64,000 bases of DNA from NCBI RefSeq assembly GCF_004365875.1, contig NZ_SODF01000003.1, positions 19,709 to 83,708 of the forward strand, in the 5' to 3' direction. Both the position numbers and the translations under genes were made by a program. The DNA is from Kribbella kalugense (GTDB lineage Bacteria > Actinomycetota > Actinomycetes > Propionibacteriales > Kribbellaceae). The notes below the pieces were generated by a model. The model was not told where the DNA came from, ran no database searches, and worked only from the letters and a program-made list of their open reading frames with translations. Below, piece by piece: positions 51,781 to 60,517 of this stretch (positions are counted from its first letter, which is position 1; every line of letters starts with the position of its first letter).

Positions 51781-52926
51781 CTACTCCTCCAGCCACTTCC
51801 TGACGGAGTCGTTGTGCTCGCCCAGCCGCGGCGGCGGGAGGTTGGTCTCGCGGGCGCCGGCGTACCGGTTCTCGTCGAAGCGGAGCGGCGGGCCAGGGAG
51901 CTGGATGGTGCCGAGGGTCGGGTGCTCTACGTCGATCAGCAGACCTTGTGAGAGGGTCTGCTCCCAGTCGTACACCTGCTGGAAGTCGCGGACCTTGCCG
52001 GCCGGAATCCCCTTGTCCGCAAGGCGTTGCAGCCACACATCGGCCGGCTCACTGGCGAACGCGGTCTCGATGGCGGCGGTCAACTCGTCGCGGTGAGCAA
52101 CCCTGTCGGAGTTCACGGCGAAGCGTTCGTCCGCCGGATCCAGACCGACGATCGGGGCGAACAGTCGCCACAAACCTTCACTGCCGACCGCGACCTGCAC
52201 GATGTCGTCCTGCGTGCGGTACAGCCCGTACGGCGCGATCTGCGCATGATGATTGCCGACCCGCTCGGGCAACTCGTGCGCGACCGTCCACTTCGTGCCG
52301 TGGAACGCGTGCACCCCGACGACCGACGCGAGCAGGCTGGTCCGCACCACGCGGCCCTTGCCGGTGATCGCTCGTTCGTGGAGTGCAGCCAGTGCGCCGT
52401 ACGCGCCGTACATCCCGGCCAGCAGGTCGGCGATCGGCGCACCGACCTTGGTCGGCTCGGTCTCGCCGGTGATGCTCATCAGACCGCCTTCACCCTGGGC
52501 GATCTGGTCGTACCCGGCGCGCCCGCCTTCCGGCCCGTCGTGTCCGAACCCGGTGATCGACAAAATCACCAGGCCCGGGTTGATTTCGTGCAGTCGCTCG
52601 ACGGCGAACCCGAGCCGGTCCAGCACGCCCGGCCGGAAGTTCTCGATCAGTACGTCGGCCCGCCGGACCAGCTTGGTCAGGAACTCCTTGCCCTCGTCCG
52701 ACTTGAGGTCGGCCGTCACCGACTCCTTGTTCCGGTTCGCAGACAGGTAGTACGTCGACTCGCCCTCGACGAACGGCGGTCCCCAGCCGCGGCTGTCGTC
52801 GCCGCCGTTCGGGGTCTCGACCTTGATCACCCGCGCGCCCAGGTCCCCGAGCATCATCGCCGCATGTGGCCCGGCCAAGGCACGGGTCAGGTCCACGACC
52901 ACGACGTCGGAGAGAAGGTTCTGCAC
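51781..52926 (-). CDS. CaiB/BaiF family (type III) CoA-transferase
   Basis: 381 residues from the GTG at 52924-52926. Class III signature: VVDLTRALAGPHAAMMLGDLGARVIKVE, YYLSANRNKESV, LIENFRPGVLDRLG, RAGYDQIAQGEGGLMSITG; the catalytic Asp lies in the GYDQ segment region typical for formyl-CoA transferase. Moves CoA between carboxylic acids. The frame is open upstream to 53808 over the alpha/beta hydrolase but without family features. Third gene of the 55.7-51.8 kb minus-strand operon (50-base gap). Confidence 0.9.
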   Translation of the reverse strand: MQNLLSDVVVVDLTRALAGPHAAMMLGDLGARVIKVETPNGGDDSRGWGPPFVEGESTYYLSANRNKESVTADLKSDEGKEFLTKLVRRADVLIENFRPGVLDRLGFAVERLHEINPGLVILSITGFGHDGPEGGRAGYDQIAQGEGGLMSITGETEPTKVGAPIADLLAGMYGAYGALAALHERAITGKGRVVRTSLLASVVGVHAFHGTKWTVAHELPERVGNHHAQIAPYGLYRTQDDIVQVAVGSEGLWRLFAPIVGLDPADERFAVNSDRVAHRDELTAAIETAFASEPADVWLQRLADKGIPAGKVRDFQQVYDWEQTLSQGLLIDVEHPTLGTIQLPGPPLRFDENRYAGARETNLPPPRLGEHNDSVRKWLEE

Positions 52927-52976
52927 GGGTCGAGCGTAGGCGAGGAGCTCACGGTCGGCCGTGACGCGACTCTCTT

Positions 52977-53918
52977 TCAGGCAGAGACCTTGCGGACCAG
53001 CGAGGCGAGGCGGTGGCTCACGTCCCGGGGCCGTTCCTGCATGAGCATGTGGCCGGCGCCGGGGTAGAACCAGAGGCGAGCAGTGGGCAGCTCGGCGGCC
53101 ATCCGGTTGGCGTGGCGGGGTGGCAGCAGGCGGTCGCGGGTGCCGTGCATGATCTCGACCGGGATGTCGCTGAGCGCCTTGAGGGTGTGATCGCGGTCGT
53201 GCTCGAGGATCGCCTCGAAGAAGCCGCCGTACGTCGGTCCGGGTACGACCGCCAGGTCCGCCATGAACAGGTCGATCTCGGCCGGGTCGACCTTCTTCCC
53301 GAACACCATCTGCCGCAACGCCGGCCGCTGCAGGTTGGCCGCCAGCTCCGCGACCCGATGCGCGCCGCCATCGCTGTGGCGGGCCACGCGGCGGTCCGCC
53401 CGGGTGCCGACCAGGTTCATGACGCGCGGGGCGAACCGGGCGGTGGCGGGGTCGAGGCGCCGGGGCAGACCGAAGGCGCCTTCGCCGATGTGGCCCGAGG
53501 ACGTGCTGACCATGACGGCCGCACGGATGCGGTCGCCGATCAGGTCGGGGCGCTGGTCGCCGAGCTCCATCAGGGTCATGCCGCCCATCGAGTGGCCGGC
53601 GTACACGACCGGGCTGTCGCCGACGACCCCGTCGAGGACCGTGACCAGGTCTTCGGCCAACTGCTCGAAGCGCATCGAGCCGGCCGGAGCGAGATCCGAG
53701 CGGCCGTGGCCGCGGTGGTCGTAGGTGACGACTCGTAGGGCGTCCGGCCCGAGGATCTGCGGCAACGCCTCCACCTGGTTGTGCCACGACCGCGTCGAAC
53801 AGGTCCACCCGTGCGAGAGCAGCACTGTCACCGGCGCGTCAGCCGGCCCGGCGACCTCAACGTTCAGCCGCACTCCGTCTGGAGTCGTGATCCCTGAGCG
53901 CTCCAACTGGATCGTCAC
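52977..53918 (-). CDS. Alpha/beta hydrolase
   Basis: 313 residues from a GTG that overlaps the upstream stop (GTGA). LLSHGWTCSTRSW (oxyanion HG), YDHRGHGRSD, nucleophile in YAGHSMGGMT, Asp in HGTRDRLLPP and His in PGAGHMLMQE. A peroxidase/lipase-like monomeric hydrolase of unknown substrate; with the CoA-transferase it may process a lipid or carboxylate. Confidence 0.9.
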   Translation of the reverse strand: MTIQLERSGITTPDGVRLNVEVAGPADAPVTVLLSHGWTCSTRSWHNQVEALPQILGPDALRVVTYDHRGHGRSDLAPAGSMRFEQLAEDLVTVLDGVVGDSPVVYAGHSMGGMTLMELGDQRPDLIGDRIRAAVMVSTSSGHIGEGAFGLPRRLDPATARFAPRVMNLVGTRADRRVARHSDGGAHRVAELAANLQRPALRQMVFGKKVDPAEIDLFMADLAVVPGPTYGGFFEAILEHDRDHTLKALSDIPVEIMHGTRDRLLPPRHANRMAAELPTARLWFYPGAGHMLMQERPRDVSHRLASLVRKVSA

Positions 53919-55744
53919 GCTGTCTCCCGTTCCCGTTCACCGGCCGCCAAGTGGGCCGCACGTAGCCGCCCGCCGCGGGCACCACGCCCGACCAGCCAGG
54001 CGATCCCGATGATCTCCAGTACTCCGACAACCCCGAGCAGCGCGTACCCGGCGTTCCACATCCATCGTGGCACGTCGGTCCGCTCCTCGCGTCGCAGGAT
54101 CAGCTGCTCGTTGACGAACTCGACCGTCTGCCCGTTCGAGACCTGCACCGCGGGCTTCTCGATCGCGGCGTCCTCCGGCGCGTACACCCAGGCCGCCACC
54201 ATGTCCCGCTGCCCCTGGTGCAGCCGGATCATCGACTTCCACTTTCCGTACATCGGCAGGGCGTCCGACGACCGGTACGTGCCGTCGGCAACCTTCTCCA
54301 TCGGGTGGTATACCAAACCGCCGCCCTGCCAGGCCAGCGCTTCGAACCAGCGCGCCTCGTCGACCTTGGCCGCGTCGCCGGGCGACATCGTGATCGTGAC
54401 GTACGCCGTCGGCTGGCCCCCCGTGGCCACCCGCTCCAACGACACGACTCCCGACACGCCCGGCTCCGCTGACCTCGGTACGCAGAAGAACACGGTCGCG
54501 GCAACCGCGACCAGTCCAACCGCACCGAGTTGATGGGTCCGCCGTACTGCGACCGGACGGATGTGTTTGATCCCGACCGCCCGCTCCTCGCCGGCAACTT
54601 CGGCGTACCGGGTCGCGAGCCAGGCTCCGACCAGACCCGCTCCGATTCCGACGATCACGCCGTACCCGAGGGCCGACGGGAGGATCGACGACGGCCACGC
54701 GATCGGCATCCAGACGTGACTCCAGGCGTACTCCGCGACCACGCCGACGGTCCCGATCAGCGCGCCGGCGACCGCACCCAGCCGGAAGCGGTTCTTGTTG
54801 CCCAGGGCAAACGCGACCAGTTCGACCAGGATCGCTTCGACGATCAGCAACGGGAAGTGCCCGACGATCTGGCCCAGCGGCTCGGCCACGGCCCAGGCGA
54901 TCCCGCCTCGGATGATGAGGTATACCGCCAGCGCGGCGAACGTCGTACCCGGGCCGCGTCGCGCTCGCAGGATGGTGAACCCCATCGCCGCGCCGAAGAC
55001 GATCAGGATCGGCTGCAAAATAAGGGGAAACTGCGGTACGCCGTAGTTGAACTCGGTGCTGAAAAGATCCCATGCGATCAGCAATGCGCCGACCGAGACG
55101 ATCTCCTGGAAGACCCGGCGTTTGTTCAGCCCGACCAGTTGCTCGACCTCCGCGAGCGCCAGCAACCGGGCGAAGATCGAGAAGACCACACCGCCGATCA
55201 TCAGCAGGTGGGTCGGTCCCCAGAGCGTGACGTCCTCACCGAACAGCCGGTGCCAGACGTCGTCCAGCGGGAAGCCGACCAGGGCGAACGTCCCGCAGAC
55301 CGTGACGAGCGCGGCGCTGCACGGGATCCGCCAGCCCTTGGTCAGCCTGATCGTGCGGGCCGGCAGCGGCTTGCCCGCGAGCGCGATCGGCAACACGCCC
55401 GAGATGATCACGCCCAGGATGCCGAAGAAGATCGGGTAGTGCGCCGCAGTCCCGAACGGGCCGGTGTCGCGGCCGCGGTCGATGTGGATCGCGATGTCCC
55501 ACCAGACCCCGAACGCGCAAGCGAGCAGCGAGACGGCGTGCAGGTAGGGCGTGAGCGCGGCCCATCGGGGGACTCCGTCCAGTCTCCCGATGGTGTCCGC
55601 GAACCTACCTACCAGCGTGACGTGGCCGGTGCGTTCCCGCCACAGCAGCACGGCGAGTGCGAGGTATACCAAACCCACGACACCGGTGACGATGGCGATC
55701 TGGTCGAAGCTCGCCGTACCGGTGGTCGCCAGCGGGATCGCCAT
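53915..55744 (-). CDS. Polytopic membrane protein, unknown function
   Basis: 609 residues from the ATG at 55742-55744 (TAAGGAGT just upstream). About 12-13 hydrophobic helices; an extracytoplasmic domain of ~130 residues (VSLERVATGGQPTAYVTITMS...EKPAVQVSNGQTVEFVNEQ) precedes the last helix. Conserved-looking polar membrane motifs include WWDIAIHIDRG, HYPIFFG and LWGPTHLLMIGG (His and Asp within helices), which could bind metal or haem. Divergent from a MerR gene across a perfect palindrome. It contains three GGTATACC sites. No named family recognised. Confidence 0.8.
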   Translation of the reverse strand: MAIPLATTGTASFDQIAIVTGVVGLVYLALAVLLWRERTGHVTLVGRFADTIGRLDGVPRWAALTPYLHAVSLLACAFGVWWDIAIHIDRGRDTGPFGTAAHYPIFFGILGVIISGVLPIALAGKPLPARTIRLTKGWRIPCSAALVTVCGTFALVGFPLDDVWHRLFGEDVTLWGPTHLLMIGGVVFSIFARLLALAEVEQLVGLNKRRVFQEIVSVGALLIAWDLFSTEFNYGVPQFPLILQPILIVFGAAMGFTILRARRGPGTTFAALAVYLIIRGGIAWAVAEPLGQIVGHFPLLIVEAILVELVAFALGNKNRFRLGAVAGALIGTVGVVAEYAWSHVWMPIAWPSSILPSALGYGVIVGIGAGLVGAWLATRYAEVAGEERAVGIKHIRPVAVRRTHQLGAVGLVAVAATVFFCVPRSAEPGVSGVVSLERVATGGQPTAYVTITMSPGDAAKVDEARWFEALAWQGGGLVYHPMEKVADGTYRSSDALPMYGKWKSMIRLHQGQRDMVAAWVYAPEDAAIEKPAVQVSNGQTVEFVNEQLILRREERTDVPRWMWNAGYALLGVVGVLEIIGIAWLVGRGARGGRLRAAHLAAGERERETA

Positions 55745-55780
55745 CAAGACTCCTTACATCACACATGCGCCATGCTTGAT

Positions 55781-55799
55781 GTTACATCTACTATGTAAC
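55781..55799. promoter_or_regulatory. MerR operator candidate
   Basis: GTTACATCTACTATGTAAC is a perfect 19-bp dyad (7-bp arms, 5-base centre) between the divergent MerR and membrane-protein genes. MerR proteins bind such dyads within over-long promoter spacers. Confidence 0.7.
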
Positions 55800-55823
55800 G
55801 TGGAGTCTGGAAGACTGTCAAGG

Positions 55824-56564
55824 GTGGAAGAGGAGCTCACTGTCGACCAACTGGCCGCCAAGGTCGGGATGACGGTCCGGAACGTGCGCGCGTACGCCGG
55901 GCGCGGGCTGGTCCCGCCGCCGCGGCTGGTCGGCCGGACCGGGTACTACGGTCAGGATCACGTGGCCAGGCTCACGCTGGTCCGCGAGCTGCTCGACAAG
56001 GGCTACACGCTGGCCGCGGTCGAGCGGATGATGGGCGAGCTGCCTGATGGAGCACTCGCGCTCGGGGTTTTCGAGGCGCTGGTGAACCCTTGGACGCCGT
56101 CCGAGCCGGAGGAACTCGACGAGCACCAGCTCGCCGACCGGGCCGGCGTACCGCACGATCCGGCGGTGATCGAGCGGCTGGTCGAGCTGGGTATCGCGGA
56201 GCGGCTGGAGGACGGTCGGCTGCGGATCCCGAACCCGGACCTGCTCCGCACCGGCCTCGAGGTGATCAAACTCGGCGTACCGATGGATGCGATCTTCGAG
56301 ATGCTGCCGAAGCTGTTCGAGCAGGCCGACGCGGTCGCCAAGACGTACGTCGAACTGTTCCGCTCGACCGTCTGGCGCGACTTCACCAACGCCGGCATGC
56401 CCGCCGACGGCTGGCCCGAGATCCAGCGCACCCTCGAAGGCATCATCCCGCTGGCCGGCCAGGCCCTGGTCGCCGCCTTCCGCGAAGCCATGGGCCGGGA
56501 AATCGAAGTAGTCGCGTACGAAGAACTCGGCCTCGACCCCAAGACTCTGCCGTCTACCGGCTGA
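55824..56564 (+). CDS. MerR-family transcriptional regulator
   Basis: 246 residues from the GTG at 55824; a GTG at 55800 lacks a ribosome site. N-terminal winged HTH (LTVDQLAAKVGMTVRNVRAYAGRGLVPPPRLVGRTGYYG) and dimerisation helix, then a ~140-residue helical C-terminal effector region (LEVIKLGVPMDAIFEMLPKLFEQADAVAKTYVELF). It has no metal-site cysteines, so an organic ligand is likelier than metal. It should control the divergent membrane protein operon through the palindrome at 55781. Confidence 0.9.
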   Translation: MEEELTVDQLAAKVGMTVRNVRAYAGRGLVPPPRLVGRTGYYGQDHVARLTLVRELLDKGYTLAAVERMMGELPDGALALGVFEALVNPWTPSEPEELDEHQLADRAGVPHDPAVIERLVELGIAERLEDGRLRIPNPDLLRTGLEVIKLGVPMDAIFEMLPKLFEQADAVAKTYVELFRSTVWRDFTNAGMPADGWPEIQRTLEGIIPLAGQALVAAFREAMGREIEVVAYEELGLDPKTLPSTG

Positions 56565-58410
56565 GGTGCTCGGTTAGCCAGGTGATGGCGCGGCGGGCGT
56601 AGTCGAGTCGGTGGGATGGTCGGCCGGAGGTGAGGAACAGGTGGTCAGCGTCGGGATAGAGGACTAGTTCGGTCTCGACGCCGAGGGTGTGTAGGGCGGC
56701 GAACCATTGTTCGGCCTGGCCGACCGGGCTGCGGTCGTCGTCGACGGCGTGCAGGATGAGGGTCGGCGTACGGACGTTCGCGACGCTCTCGTACGGCGAT
56801 TGCGGGCGGAGGACCGCGGGGTCGGTGCCGCCGTAGATCAGGTCCATCATGCCGACGCCGACGTCCGCCGTACCGCCGAGGCTGACCAGATCGCACATGC
56901 CGCCGCCGGTTACCGCAGCCTTGAATCGGGTGGTGTGGGCGGTGAGCCAGTTGGTCATGAACCCGCCGTAGCTGTAGCCCGCGACCGCCAAGCGATCGGG
57001 GTCTGCGATGCCTTCGGCAACTAGTTGGTCCACTGGTTCGAGGAGATCCGCCTCGTCGCCGAAGCCTTGCTTGGCGTAGACGGCGGCGTGGAAGTCGTCG
57101 CCGAAACCGTCGCTGCCGCGGGGGTTGAGGAGGAGCACGGACCAGCCGGCCGCTGCGAGGCTGAGTTGATAGGGGTGGCCGAACTGCATCACCGGCGACC
57201 ACCAGCCGTGCGGACCGCCGTGGATGTCGAGGAGCAGCGGCGCCGGTTCGCCGGCCCGTTCGCTGGTCGGTGAGCGGAGGAGCCAGCCGGAGACCGTCGT
57301 ACCGTCGGAGATCTCGAACGTGGGCGGCTCCGGGCGGACCCAGTCGAGGTCGTGCAGGGCGTCGGCGGTGTACGACGTCAGGGTTTTGCGGATGCCGGTC
57401 GAGAGGTCGAGGGTGGCGATCTCGCCGTACGTGTCCGGGGCGGCGTAGACGATCGCAGCCCGGCTGGTGGCGGCCGAGAGGGCAGTGATCCAGATCAGGT
57501 CCTCGTCACCCAACGGGCGGGGCGGGTCGAGCTCGTAGACACGGGTCGTGGCGCGCTCGTTGACCGTGGTCAGGATCCGGCCGTCGTTGGTGAGCGTCGG
57601 CGGTTGCAGGGTGCTGCCGTGCAGTAGATCGATGGCGTCGGATCCGTCCAAAGGCACGCGGAGTAGGCGCGGCTGGGTCTCGGAGCGTTCGGCCATCCGC
57701 GCAACGAGCAACGCGTCGCCCGACGGGTCCCAGGCCAGCGCGCGCAGCATGTCCTCAGTCCCGATGCGCCGCGGCTCGCCGTTCTCCAGGACGAAAGGTG
57801 CCGTCGACAACGAATTGTCCGTGCGTGGGTCCTGCAATCCGGCGAACGCCAGCCGAGTGCCGTCCGGCGACCAGACCGGCGAGTGCGCGGACCAGTCGCC
57901 GTCTGTCAGTTGCTCCACGTTCCCGGTCGCGACCTCGACGACAAACAGGTGCGGTCGCCGGTACCCGCGGATGCCATCCGAGCGGTAGCCCAATCGCCGC
58001 GTGACCACGGGGTCGCTCGCTGCGTGCGCCGTACCGTCGTCTCTGGGTAGGTCGACGGCTGCCGAGAATGCGATGCGCGTCCCGTCGGGTGCCCACGCCG
58101 CCGCGCCTGCTCCCAGCTCGCGGTCCGTCAGCTGGCGCTCGTCTCCGCTGTCGGGGTCGATCAACCACAGCTGGTTCGCCTGAAGAACCGCCAACTGCCG
58201 CCCATCCGGGGACCACTTCGGCGCCGAACCCTCAGTCAGCAGCCGCGGCGCTCCCCCGTCGGCGTCGATCAACCAGATAGCCCGGTGATACCGATCCGCA
58301 TCCTCGTCAACCGTCGTCAACACGTACGCGATCCGCCGCCCATCCGGCGAGATCACCGCCCCCGACGGAACCGGAACCTGACACAACCGCGCCACCATCT
58401 CCGCACTCAC
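56554..58410 (-). CDS. S9-family peptidase (acylaminoacyl/dipeptidyl peptidase type)
   Basis: 618 residues from GTG. N-terminal beta-propeller with PD40/WD40-like repeats (GGAPRLLTEGSAPKWSPDGRQLAVL; THSPVWSPDGTRLAFAG pattern) and C-terminal catalytic domain: oxyanion side LLLDIHGGPHGWWSP, nucleophile in AVAGYSYGGFMT, Asp in HAVDDDRSPVGQ, His in PDADHLFL. No signal peptide, so probably cytoplasmic degradation of oligopeptides. Convergent with merR, overlapping by 11 bases. Confidence 0.93.
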   Translation of the reverse strand: MSAEMVARLCQVPVPSGAVISPDGRRIAYVLTTVDEDADRYHRAIWLIDADGGAPRLLTEGSAPKWSPDGRQLAVLQANQLWLIDPDSGDERQLTDRELGAGAAAWAPDGTRIAFSAAVDLPRDDGTAHAASDPVVTRRLGYRSDGIRGYRRPHLFVVEVATGNVEQLTDGDWSAHSPVWSPDGTRLAFAGLQDPRTDNSLSTAPFVLENGEPRRIGTEDMLRALAWDPSGDALLVARMAERSETQPRLLRVPLDGSDAIDLLHGSTLQPPTLTNDGRILTTVNERATTRVYELDPPRPLGDEDLIWITALSAATSRAAIVYAAPDTYGEIATLDLSTGIRKTLTSYTADALHDLDWVRPEPPTFEISDGTTVSGWLLRSPTSERAGEPAPLLLDIHGGPHGWWSPVMQFGHPYQLSLAAAGWSVLLLNPRGSDGFGDDFHAAVYAKQGFGDEADLLEPVDQLVAEGIADPDRLAVAGYSYGGFMTNWLTAHTTRFKAAVTGGGMCDLVSLGGTADVGVGMMDLIYGGTDPAVLRPQSPYESVANVRTPTLILHAVDDDRSPVGQAEQWFAALHTLGVETELVLYPDADHLFLTSGRPSHRLDYARRAITWLTEHLSR

Positions 58411-58549
58411 CCACCCAGTTTCCCTGACAGCGTCCCTTAGCTGGGATCAGGGATTGCTCGGGAAGAGATAGGTAATCCTCCGCATGTGTGAACCGGGCCT
58501 CAGGCGGCACCGTATAACTACCAGAAGGACATCAGGCAGGAGAACGACG

Positions 58550-58666
58550 ATGCGCGAGATCCAGATCCAGATCCAGATCCGTCGGCGGCCACGCACCACC
58601 ACGACGCGCCGCCAGACGAACACCCTTGATCTCCGGACCCCGTCCGGCCGTCCACTGCCGTTCTGA
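58550..58666 (+). CDS. Small arginine-rich peptide with QIQIQIR repeat
   Basis: 38 residues from the ATG at 58550, with GGAG 7 bases upstream and a good -10-like TATAACT at 58513-58519. The N-terminus MREIQIQIQIRRR comes from a hexanucleotide repeat (ATCCAG); the rest is Arg/Thr-rich. No family known. A functional peptide, leader peptide or chance frame are all possible. A second small gene follows 21 bases later. Confidence 0.4.
   Translation: MREIQIQIQIRRRPRTTTTRRQTNTLDLRTPSGRPLPF
58559..58582 (+). repeat. Hexanucleotide repeat (ATCCAG)x3 + ATCCGT
   Basis: Three exact ATCCAG copies and one degenerate copy in tandem inside the small ORF; length change would add or remove Gln-Ile pairs without shifting frame. 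Confidence 0.9.
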
Positions 58667-58687
58667 CACCCGAGAAGCTGACCCGCC

Positions 58688-58909
58688 ATGAAGCTCCGCC
58701 TGCACGTCCACCACGTCCGCTCCGGCGGCTGGTGTGCCGATATCGACGACGACAACGACCGGCAGCCCGACGACCCGTACTGGTGCGTCGACCACTGGCC
58801 GACGCTCGAGTCCGCCCTGGTGGCCGGCTGCGCCGAACTCGCCAAGCTCGTCACCACCTCAGCACCCATCCGCGTCAGCGGGTACTACGAAGCAGTACTA
58901 GCAGCCTGA
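58688..58909 (+). CDS. Small hypothetical protein
   Basis: 73 residues. MKLRLHVHHVRSGGWCADIDDDNDRQPDDPYWCVDHWPT... has balanced composition, acidic centre and two cysteines, looking like a real folded small protein. GAGAAG lies 10 bases before the ATG. Follows the small peptide gene in the same direction. No family recognised. Confidence 0.5.
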   Translation: MKLRLHVHHVRSGGWCADIDDDNDRQPDDPYWCVDHWPTLESALVAGCAELAKLVTTSAPIRVSGYYEAVLAA

Positions 58910-58927
58910 GCCCACGGGGAACGGGGC

Positions 58928-58963
58928 GAGGCCCGGCGAACCGCAGGGGGTTTGCCGGGCCTC
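58928..58963. terminator. Bidirectional terminator
   Basis: GAGGCCCGGCGAA (58928-58940) pairs with TTTGCCGGGCCTC (58951-58963) with one G-T pair, between convergent small genes; its right arm overlaps the stop codon at 58962. Confidence 0.8.
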
Positions 58964-59156
58964 ACTGTTGGCTGGAGCCCTGATCGATTCGGTCGGGCTG
59001 ATCTGGAGGCAGGTCGCCGAGGTCGGCGTTCCAGTCGTCCTCGTCCGGGAAGTTCGCCTCGTTGCGACGGGCGATGCGAATGAACGCGGCGATCAGCAGG
59101 ATCGGCCCCAGCACCATCGAGGCCTCTGGTATACCACCCATGTGCAGCGCGATCAT
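58962..59156 (-). CDS. Small single-TM membrane protein
   Basis: 64 residues. One membrane helix (EASMVLGPILLIAAFIRIA) then an acidic cytoplasmic tail (NFPDEDDWNADLGDLPPDQPD). Its ATGA start overlaps the stop of the large membrane protein, so the two are co-translated and probably form a complex. One GGTATACC site lies in codons GGT-ATA-CCA, using the very rare Ile codon ATA. Confidence 0.65.
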   Translation of the reverse strand: MIALHMGGIPEASMVLGPILLIAAFIRIARRNEANFPDEDDWNADLGDLPPDQPDRIDQGSSQQ

Positions 59157-60457
59157 GACACCGTCACCAGTGCGATCCCGCCGGCCGTGAACGCGACCAT
59201 CGCGGCGAGCATCGGGTACTGCGCCCGCCGCAACTGCCGCCGCCGGAACAGCTCAGCAGCGCGATCATGCGCGGACACGACCCCGAGTACGTGTCCGAGC
59301 ACGATCGCACCGATCTGGACCCCCGCAATCACGCCCGTACTCAGGAATGCGTAGTCGATCCGCATCCCACCCGTCCCCAGCAGATCCCAGCCGCGCCCGA
59401 ACGGATCGGTCGCGAGCAGCCAGCCCTCCTGCCCCTGGAACATCGCGAACGAGAAGTAGTGCGCCACGGCGTACCCGATCGCGATCGGCACCAGCGAGTG
59501 CACGAACGCACCCGGCAACCCGGCGGATCCGACCGCCCCCGGCCGGATCTGCGCTGCCCCGGTCGTCCGCGCGGCCAGCAAGAACAGACCCGTCACGATC
59601 GCGACGGCGACAACCAGGCCGAGCGTGTAGACCACGAGATGCTGCGGTCGGCTCAGTTCGCCGGTCCGCTGGGTCCACACCGACCAGCGAGAGATCCCGT
59701 CGAACGCCGTTGACCCGAGCAGCAAACACAGCAGCCCGACGATCCCGGGCCGTTGTGGCAATGTCGCCAGCCCGGCCAGCGGATTCCGGAGTACCAACCG
59801 ACCGTCCGCGTCTCGGCCGATCGGACTCAGTCGCGCCAGCACCTCGGCGTACACCTCGAAGCTGTCGCCGATCCCGAACCAGGCCGGCCCATAAACGATG
59901 CCGGCGGCAACATTCACCAGCGCATAGGAACTCACCGCGATCGCGACGACGAGCGGCTCGGATCCGTTTTGGTATACCAATTCCAGCCAGAGGAACCCGG
60001 CCAACCCAGCGACGGCCGGCCAGTATGCGATCCCCTCGGGCAGTCGCCGGTACGACGTACGCGGTACCAGGCCGGCGATCGTCCGCAACGGGTTCGCCAA
60101 CCGCCAGATCGGGCCGCAGAGCAGCGAGACCGGGATGATGCCGACCCAGATCCCCACATACAGCCAAGTCGGCGCTGGGTTCAGCGACGGCTCGGAATCA
60201 CCGAACCATGCGGCACCGAGCAACAGCGCAAGCGCCGCCAGCCCGACCAGCTTCAGTACGACGCGTGTCACAGGATGGTCGACGATCCGAGTCAGAGCGT
60301 CGAGCGGCCGACCGGCCATCACCTCGAACCGCGGCCGCGACCAGAACGCCGCGAGCGCGAAGAACGAGACCACGACGGCAGCGCCGGCGGAGTAGATCGC
60401 CAGCCACAGCGGCACCGGCAGGTCCCCTCGACCGCCGATCCCATGCAGTGGCAGCAC
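59153..60457 (-). CDS. Polytopic membrane protein, unknown function
   Basis: 434 residues from GTG. About 11-12 helices. The N-terminus LPLHGIGGRGDLPVPLWLAIY, the pair CGPIWRLANPLRTI and YGPAWFGIGDSFEVYAEVL, and the His-containing helix YAVAHYFSFAMFQGQEGW are distinctive. I recall similar actinobacterial proteins carrying the database name 'fenitrothion hydrolase', but this would need a search and the name says little about the natural role. Co-translated with the 64-residue protein. It shares GTAAC/GTCAC half-site sequences upstream with the MerR dyad at 55781. Confidence 0.75.
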   Translation of the reverse strand: MLPLHGIGGRGDLPVPLWLAIYSAGAAVVVSFFALAAFWSRPRFEVMAGRPLDALTRIVDHPVTRVVLKLVGLAALALLLGAAWFGDSEPSLNPAPTWLYVGIWVGIIPVSLLCGPIWRLANPLRTIAGLVPRTSYRRLPEGIAYWPAVAGLAGFLWLELVYQNGSEPLVVAIAVSSYALVNVAAGIVYGPAWFGIGDSFEVYAEVLARLSPIGRDADGRLVLRNPLAGLATLPQRPGIVGLLCLLLGSTAFDGISRWSVWTQRTGELSRPQHLVVYTLGLVVAVAIVTGLFLLAARTTGAAQIRPGAVGSAGLPGAFVHSLVPIAIGYAVAHYFSFAMFQGQEGWLLATDPFGRGWDLLGTGGMRIDYAFLSTGVIAGVQIGAIVLGHVLGVVSAHDRAAELFRRRQLRRAQYPMLAAMVAFTAGGIALVTVS

Positions 60458-60494
60458 CGCGCACTCCGATCACCCGAGCTATCCGACCGATCGA

Positions 60495-60517
60495 ATGTAA
60501 CACGATCGATGTCACAT
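60495..60517. promoter_or_regulatory. MerR-like half-sites upstream of the second membrane operon
   Basis: ATGTAAC (60495-60501) and GTCACAT (60511-60517) are the same half-sites as at 55781, one with a mismatch, but arranged ATGTAAC-N9-GTCACAT, i.e. opposite orientation. They lie 37-60 bases upstream of the GTG at 60457. Confidence 0.4.

Larger units (their letters stand above)
51495..51803 (+). pseudogene. Fragment resembling the sensor domain of a LacI-family regulator
   Basis: A 102-codon frame whose middle part (AAREATAHLVAQGYERIGCITGP) closely follows the LacI/PurR effector-domain pattern 'AxEHLxxxGHRRIGFITGP'. No HTH precedes it and no binding-protein sequence follows: the frame runs straight into a 91-base hairpin and ends inside the convergent CoA-transferase gene. 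I read it as a truncated remnant, though a short expressed protein (good ATG, GTACGTAAAGTGC upstream) cannot be excluded. Confidence 0.4.
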
